DNA of 64,000 nucleotides, from the NCBI GenBank assembly GCA_020846635.1, contig JADLDO010000054.1:186001-250000 (forward strand), given 5' to 3'. Under the pieces are notes generated by a model, which saw only the letters and a list, made by a program, of their open reading frames with translations, had not been told where the DNA came from and searched no databases. A program made the position numbers and the translations under genes. Within the stretch, counting starts at the first letter, position 1. Every line of letters begins with the position of its first letter. Origin of the DNA: Caldilineaceae bacterium (lineage in GTDB: Bacteria; Chloroflexota; Anaerolineae; Caldilineales; Caldilineaceae). Shown here one piece after another: positions 59,668 to 64,000 of the stretch.

Positions 59668-60951
59668 TTATTCCGCAGCAGCCACGCGCGTACCCTCCTC
59701 ACGCGTGGTCGCCACCTCATCGGGACACAGCCCTGTCAGCCCGCACCACTGCTCCTGTGTATAGGCCCAGCCTGTGCCAAAGCCCTTGCCCATCCACGCG
59801 TAGCCACTTTGCGCTACCGTACCCGCTTGGCTCCAGCCCTGTTGCATGCCCGACCACGCCGCTTCCCCCGTACGCGCCAGCCAACCGGCCTCGCCTGCCA
59901 CGGTCGCAGTCGCTTCTTGCTCAACACCCAAAGCTGGTGAGGCCACATCCGCGCCCACCGTCACCGAGCTGCCATCGGGCGCGTCAAAGGGAACAAAGAG
60001 CTGTGCCTGGGCTCCCGAATCAAACCACTTTTGCGGCTCCAGCGCCGAACGTGCGCTGCCCGACAGCATCAGCCCCGCCGGGCCGATCACCGCTTGCCCT
60101 TGCGCCAGGAGTGGCGTGGCATCCACCTGTAACCACTTGCCCACCAAGCCGCCATCCATCCGGTACTCGCCCGCAAGCGTCAGTTTCGGCTCGATGTCGC
60201 GGCCAAGCTGCCCCTGCACATGAACAAGCACGCTTTGATGCAGCGGCAGATCGGTCGGCAGCCAGCCGCTTTCGCCTATCGGCCCCAATGCCTCGCGAAT
60301 AAAGGCCATTTGCCCATCGGTGTGCAAAGTCACCTGTCCATCAATAAAGACGAGCGGCTGCGCCAAATCCATGATGATCGTGGCGCGCTGCCCTGCCGGG
60401 GCGCTTAAAGCCATGCCCTGCGTCGCCAAATGCAGTCCCGCTTGCGCATCTACAAAGAAATAGCGGCGCTCGGCCTGCAAGGGCGCGTCCAGTTCCGCCA
60501 GTGCAGCACCGCGGTCATAGCCCACCGTCACCCGCGCGGGCGTCACCACCTGCCAATCGCCCAGCAGCCCAAAGGTCGGCACAGGCGCAGCCGCGCTCCC
60601 GCGCAGCGCGGCGATTTTGCCCATCTCATCAAGCGTGATCACCAGGTCGGCATCAGCCAATGACAAATTGCCGGTCGGCAGCGTGATCGTCACCTCATCC
60701 TCAAGAGCAATCTCCGCTTTCCCCGGCAGTTGGCGCAACGCACTCTGCATAACAGAAAGCCACGCGCCTTGTGGCAGCCATGCCGCGCCCAGCCCCAAGT
60801 CTAATTCGGCGCGACAGACGCCATCGACACAGGTCAGCCCATAACGCTGATCTCTCTGCTGTGCAGACGGAGACATTGCCAGCGCCGGTTGCACCACCAG
60901 CAGCAAGACCATCCATGCCGTGACAACCGCAGCCATGATCCTTTTATGCAT
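59668..60951 (-). CDS. Secreted protein of unknown function
   Basis: A 427-residue exported protein that I do not recognise. Residues 1-25 are a signal peptide (MHKRIMAAVV, hydrophobic core, PALAM). The mature part is beta-rich with repeated amphipathic strands (GNLSLADADLVITLDEMG, GQVTLHTDGQMAFI, GEYRMDGGLVGKWLQV), and cysteine pairs occur near the start (LTCVDGVCRAEL) and end (EQWCGLTGLC). A C-terminal aromatic-rich helix region carries GWSQAGTVAQSGYAWMGKG. The frame opens at GTG 60954, but ATG 60951 with AGGAG close by is more natural. It follows a small membrane protein gene by 31 bases. Confidence 0.7.
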   Translation of the reverse strand: MHKRIMAAVVTAWMVLLLVVQPALAMSPSAQQRDQRYGLTCVDGVCRAELDLGLGAAWLPQGAWLSVMQSALRQLPGKAEIALEDEVTITLPTGNLSLADADLVITLDEMGKIAALRGSAAAPVPTFGLLGDWQVVTPARVTVGYDRGAALAELDAPLQAERRYFFVDAQAGLHLATQGMALSAPAGQRATIIMDLAQPLVFIDGQVTLHTDGQMAFIREALGPIGESGWLPTDLPLHQSVLVHVQGQLGRDIEPKLTLAGEYRMDGGLVGKWLQVDATPLLAQGQAVIGPAGLMLSGSARSALEPQKWFDSGAQAQLFVPFDAPDGSSVTVGADVASPALGVEQEATATVAGEAGWLARTGEAAWSGMQQGWSQAGTVAQSGYAWMGKGFGTGWAYTQEQWCGLTGLCPDEVATTREEGTRVAAAE

Positions 60952-60982
60952 CACTCCTACCTTCCTCTACACAAGATCGGCT

Positions 60983-61222
60983 CTACACAGGATCAGATTG
61001 CGCCTCATCCTGCGCCTCCGCCAGATCCGTTTCGACATCCACTGCCGCGGTGGCGACTGCCCAACTCACGACAAACCAGACCCCGCCACCGATCAACAAG
61101 GCCATGGCAATGCTGGCAGGATTCGGGGGCACAGTACCGCGTACAATGCCCACCACCGTCAGCGCCAATGCCACCAGACCAAACGCCAGCCCAACCTTCA
61201 ACGGCGTGCTAAGTCGTCCCAT
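60983..61222 (-). CDS. Small two-helix membrane protein
   Basis: A 79-residue protein with two TM helices (about 9-27 and 38-60) joined by a short Pro-rich loop and ending in an acidic tail (DVETDLAEAQDEAQSD). The family is not recognised. GAGGTAG lies about 5 bases before ATG 61222. It starts 45 bases after recJ and is likely on the recJ transcript. Confidence 0.7.
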   Translation of the reverse strand: MGRLSTPLKVGLAFGLVALALTVVGIVRGTVPPNPASIAMALLIGGGVWFVVSWAVATAAVDVETDLAEAQDEAQSDPV

Positions 61223-61267
61223 TTCTACCTCGCTTGCCTGCTTTGTTCAACACTAAATACTACCCGC

Positions 61268-63061
61268 TCATGGATCTACATGGGGAGGTGTGCCAACCTC
61301 AATGGTCGCACCACTGCCGGCCCTGCGCATGTCTTGGACATTCAACTGGAGACTCTGGCGGCCTTGCCATTCGTTCGCCTCCAACTGGAACACCAAGTCC
61401 ACGCGGTCGCCCACCTGCAATTCGTTGGCCCATTCCCCTTGCCGAAAAGCCACGGCATCCAGCACCGAACTCTGTGCATCCTGATCCACGATCATCTTCA
61501 AATGTTTCCCGCCCCCCACAGTCCGCAGATCGCGCACACGCAGATTGCGACAAAGCAGATGCGGGGTCGGGTTGTCATATCCCGTGGGCTCCAGGCGCGC
61601 AAGCTGCCCCAGCGCCCCCCACGTCAACTGCTCAAGCGTTGTCTCCGCATCAATCCATAACGTTGGGCGCAGGTCATCTCGTTCCCCCAACGTAGCCCCA
61701 GCCAGCGCCGTTAGCTCTGCTTGCAGCGCGGGTAGATTCTCGCTCTTGACGGTAAAGCCCGCCGCGCGACTGTGCCCACCGTGGCGCACCAGATAGCCAC
61801 TGACCGAATCAAGCGCAGCGCTTATGTCAAATTCAGCAATGCTGCGCGCGCTGCCGCGTGACTCCAGCGGCCCTTCCTCCACGACAATCGCAGGACGGTA
61901 GAAACGATCCGCAAGCTTGCCCGCCACCAGCCCGACAATTCCCGCGACAATTTCTGGGCTGTGGACAAAGATCATCGGCGCGTTGGCATTTCCATTCAGT
62001 TGTTCTTCAGCCGCCGCTTGCGCCTGATCGGTCAACGCCTTACGCTGGTTGTTGAGTGACTCTAACTCCGTCGCCAGGGTATACGCTTCGGTCACATCCG
62101 TTGTCCGCAGCAGTCGATAGGCCACTTTCGCATGGGCCAGCCGCCCGGCAGCATTGATGCGCGGGCCGAGCCGGAACGAGATCGCGGTCGTATCGACGCT
62201 CCCTGGGCGCAGGTCGGATTGGAGCAGCAGCGCTTCCAGCCCTGGGCGCTGGGTGGCGTTGAGCTGTGCCAGGCCCCGGCGCACTAACGAACGGTTATCT
62301 CCAAGCAGCGGCATCATATCCGCCACCGTCCCCAGCGCGACCAGATCGAGCAATTCCTGCTCAAGTTCCGCGGCTCGATCCCCATCAATGGTCGCATTGG
62401 GCAAATCCACTGCCGCGCGCAAAACCGCTTGGGCCAGCCGGTAGGCCACACCCACACCGGCCAAGCGCGTTGCCGGATTGGGAACGTCTTCGCGCTGCGG
62501 GTTAATCACGGCAAGGGCGGGTGGCAGCGTCGGGCCAATGGAGTGGTGGTCGGTGATGATTATATCCATACCCAACTGCTGTGCGTAGGCCACTTCGGTC
62601 ACGCTGCGAATTCCGCAGTCCACCGTGATCAAGAGGTGGGCCTTCTCTGCAATTGCGCTCAACGCATCGAGGTTCAGCCCATAGCCCTCATCGACACGAT
62701 CCGGTATGTAAGGCCCTACGCGCCCCCCTGCCGCCTGCAGCGCGTTCACTAAAAGCGCCGTGGCACAGACCCCATCCGCGTCAAAATCGCCATAGACACA
62801 GATCGTCTCCTGCCGTTCAATGGCCTGGAGAATCCGCTCCACGGCGGGCCGCATATCCGCCAGTTGATAGGGGTTTTCCAACACAGCATCCTCGCTCACC
62901 AGAAAATCCGCCACGCCCGTTTCGGATCGCATGCCGCGATTATAGAGCACCTGCAAGAGCAGCGGGTGTTCAGGAATGGAGCGCAGGAACTTGTCTGGCG
63001 CAGGTGGATAAAGTTTCCAATGTTTTCCCTGCCTGGTTGGCGGGGTCTGTTCATCGCTCAT
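61268..63061 (-). CDS. recJ: Single-stranded-DNA-specific exonuclease RecJ
   Basis: A 597-residue 5'-3' exonuclease of the DHH phosphoesterase family acting in recombination and mismatch repair. DFDAD is at 92-96, DCG at 148-150 and DHH at 171-173, all metal ligands. The DHHA1 part has RHGGHSRAAGFTV with the GGH motif, and the C-terminal OB domain has RDLRTVGGGKHLKMIV. Length is near that of E. coli RecJ (577). A promoter is seen at 63136-63164. Downstream small membrane and secreted genes may share the transcript. Confidence 0.95.
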   Translation of the reverse strand: MSDEQTPPTRQGKHWKLYPPAPDKFLRSIPEHPLLLQVLYNRGMRSETGVADFLVSEDAVLENPYQLADMRPAVERILQAIERQETICVYGDFDADGVCATALLVNALQAAGGRVGPYIPDRVDEGYGLNLDALSAIAEKAHLLITVDCGIRSVTEVAYAQQLGMDIIITDHHSIGPTLPPALAVINPQREDVPNPATRLAGVGVAYRLAQAVLRAAVDLPNATIDGDRAAELEQELLDLVALGTVADMMPLLGDNRSLVRRGLAQLNATQRPGLEALLLQSDLRPGSVDTTAISFRLGPRINAAGRLAHAKVAYRLLRTTDVTEAYTLATELESLNNQRKALTDQAQAAAEEQLNGNANAPMIFVHSPEIVAGIVGLVAGKLADRFYRPAIVVEEGPLESRGSARSIAEFDISAALDSVSGYLVRHGGHSRAAGFTVKSENLPALQAELTALAGATLGERDDLRPTLWIDAETTLEQLTWGALGQLARLEPTGYDNPTPHLLCRNLRVRDLRTVGGGKHLKMIVDQDAQSSVLDAVAFRQGEWANELQVGDRVDLVFQLEANEWQGRQSLQLNVQDMRRAGSGATIEVGTPPHVDP

Positions 63062-63135
63062 ATTGGCACAACACTCTTCTTGACCAGGCTTGTCCCAGGG
63101 TTCAGGCGCATGTCAATTTGATCGGCTCAGACCGA

Positions 63136-63164
63136 ATTATAGCGGTCGTTCCCCGGCTCGCCAA
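63136..63164 (-). promoter_or_regulatory. Promoter of recJ
   Basis: TTGGCG (63164-63159), 17-base spacer, TATAAT (63141-63136, perfect) on the minus strand; predicted start near 63129, leader about 68 bases. Confidence 0.65.
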
Positions 63165-63240
63165 ACATACACGACCAGGCAAGGCACAAAAGTTCTATTT
63201 CATGCTTTGCCCGACTTGGTGACTGTGGTAAGCTACAGCC

Positions 63241-64000
63241 ATGTCCGAGATGCAAGATCGCCTTCGCCGTCTTGTCAACATGCGCCCGCAGCGCACGCGT
63301 CCAAACTCATCGCTTACCGATGCGGAGTTTAGCGCGGATGTTGACCTGTACCCTGATGAGATTGCCCCCTCTCCGCTAGACGCCCGCGCAGAGGATGAGG
63401 CGACAGAGCGCTTGCTGCCGCTCCATCGCCTTGTGCCTGGCTATGAAGTGGTCAACTCGGCTGGCGTCTGCTATTGCACCGTCCAGTCATTTCCGCTGGA
63501 GGAACTCCGCGGCCCCCATGCCTTAGGCAGCCTGTTGGATCTGCCCCCCGCGCTCTTTCACCGTTTCCATCCTACCTTTGGTCTAGGCGAGATGACGGAC
63601 TACCGTCGCGCGGCCTTTATCGACACAGAGACAACGGGGCTGGGGGGTGGGGCCGGGGTCTACTGCTTTATGGTCGGCGTGGGCAGCTTTGAAGCCTACC
63701 AGCCCTACACCCCTGCCGAGCTACCCGCTGCACCCGACCCCAACGCCACACCGACCCACTTTGTTGTGCGCCAGTTTTTCATGCGTAACCCTGCCGAAGA
63801 AGGTGCGCTGCTGGTAGCCCTGGCCGATCACCTCGCATCCTACGAAATGACCGTCACCTTCAACGGGCGCTCATTCGACCTGCCTTTGCTGCGCCTGCGC
63901 TATACGCAAAATCGCCGCTTCCTGCCCATCAACCGGGATGCAGCCCTCTTACACGCAGACCGGCCCCATCTCGATCTGCTCATGCCCGCGCGCAAAGTAT
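63241..64000 (+). CDS. YprB-like ribonuclease H-fold exonuclease, C-terminus cut by window edge
   Basis: The first 253 codons of a protein with a DEDD-type 3'-5' exonuclease domain like Bacillus YprB. FIDTETTGLGGGAG (near 124) is the ExoI motif with the two acidic metal ligands, and TVTFNGRSFDLPLLRLR (near 206) is ExoII; ExoIII lies beyond the window. The N-terminal 120 residues include SAGVCYCTVQSFPLEELRG and FHPTFGLGEM, both typical of these proteins. It is divergent from recJ by 179 bases. No ribosome binding site is visible; a weak TGGTAAGCT box ends 6 bases before the ATG. The nuclease substrate in vivo is unknown. Confidence 0.85.
   Translation, partial: MSEMQDRLRRLVNMRPQRTRPNSSLTDAEFSADVDLYPDEIAPSPLDARAEDEATERLLPLHRLVPGYEVVNSAGVCYCTVQSFPLEELRGPHALGSLLDLPPALFHRFHPTFGLGEMTDYRRAAFIDTETTGLGGGAGVYCFMVGVGSFEAYQPYTPAELPAAPDPNATPTHFVVRQFFMRNPAEEGALLVALADHLASYEMTVTFNGRSFDLPLLRLRYTQNRRFLPINRDAALLHADRPHLDLLMPARKV

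Noticed and set aside
60920..61660. Long plus-strand frame opposite recJ and the small membrane gene
   Set aside because: The minus strand carries clear RecJ motifs; the plus frame has His/Arg/Pro-rich shadow composition.
1..64000. tRNA, rRNA, insertion sequence or prophage features
   Set aside because: No TTCGAATCC-like T-arm with matching acceptor stem, no rRNA core sequence and no transposase, integrase or phage structural protein was noticed; a covariance-model scan would settle the tRNA question.

Overview
The window reads as one contiguous piece of a bacterial chromosome of moderately high GC, densely coded, with long runs of co-oriented genes. Gene content suggests an aerobic, heterotrophic member of the Chloroflexota (Anaerolineae or Caldilineae-like). 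The hints are a ScyD-like beta-propeller wall protein with Thr/Glu/Ala/Pro repeats and an LPNTG tail, a zinc-type ribosomal protein L28, Opp-type transporters serving a sugar locus, NDH-2, a lipoprotein cytochrome c, citrate synthase and a RecG with a long N-terminal extension. This placement is an inference; no rRNA or tRNA gene, CRISPR array, insertion sequence or phage gene was seen.

Layout. 1-2300: a bifunctional NAD(P)H-hydrate repair enzyme (cut by the window edge) and a divergent Gfo/Idh/MocA oxidoreductase. 2300-5420: a repeat-rich LPXTG surface protein and a lipoprotein cytochrome c. 5645-29060: a directon of 18 genes, all on the minus strand, read from 29060 downward. It begins with oppF-oppD-binding protein-oppB-oppC and continues with an oxidoreductase, an exo-rhamnogalacturonan-lyase-like protein, a DUF6807 protein, a GH88 unsaturated uronyl hydrolase, an SDR, an old-yellow-enzyme reductase, an unrecognised 868-residue protein, a nitroreductase and a second oxidoreductase, then a serine hydrolase, an APH-fold kinase, a PLP decarboxylase and a DinB protein. 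The first part looks like an uptake-and-degradation system for polyuronide fragments. 29830-31672: EcsC-family protein and PRPP synthetase. 31766-41704: a minus-strand run starting with threonine catabolism (kbl, tdh), then a DMT exporter, a membrane SRPBCC protein, a VOC dioxygenase-like protein, a TPR protein and a double M16 peptidase. 41959-49359, plus strand: an atypical zinc-ribbon Ser/Thr kinase, an SH3 membrane protein, HflX, a 2-hydroxyacid dehydrogenase, citrate synthase and a single-domain response regulator. 49452-64000: ndh, recG, degV, rpmB, a two-component system with a divergent membrane protein, rlmN, a HAD phosphatase, two proteins of unknown function, recJ and the start of a YprB-like exonuclease.

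Regulatory signals are unusually readable. Near-consensus sigma-70 promoters can be placed for rpmB, rlmN, gltA, recJ, the kinase and the cytochrome. In several genes (rlmN, ecsC, the OmpR-type regulator, perhaps ndh and yprB) the -10 box ends six or seven bases before the start codon and no spaced ribosome binding site exists, which predicts leaderless mRNAs. Four 11-bp-phased repeats between the OmpR-type regulator and a divergent membrane gene look like that regulator's own binding site. A perfect 32-bp palindrome separates the binding-protein gene from the permease genes in the opp operon. The best candidate for something undescribed is the polyuronide locus with its unrecognised 868-residue protein.
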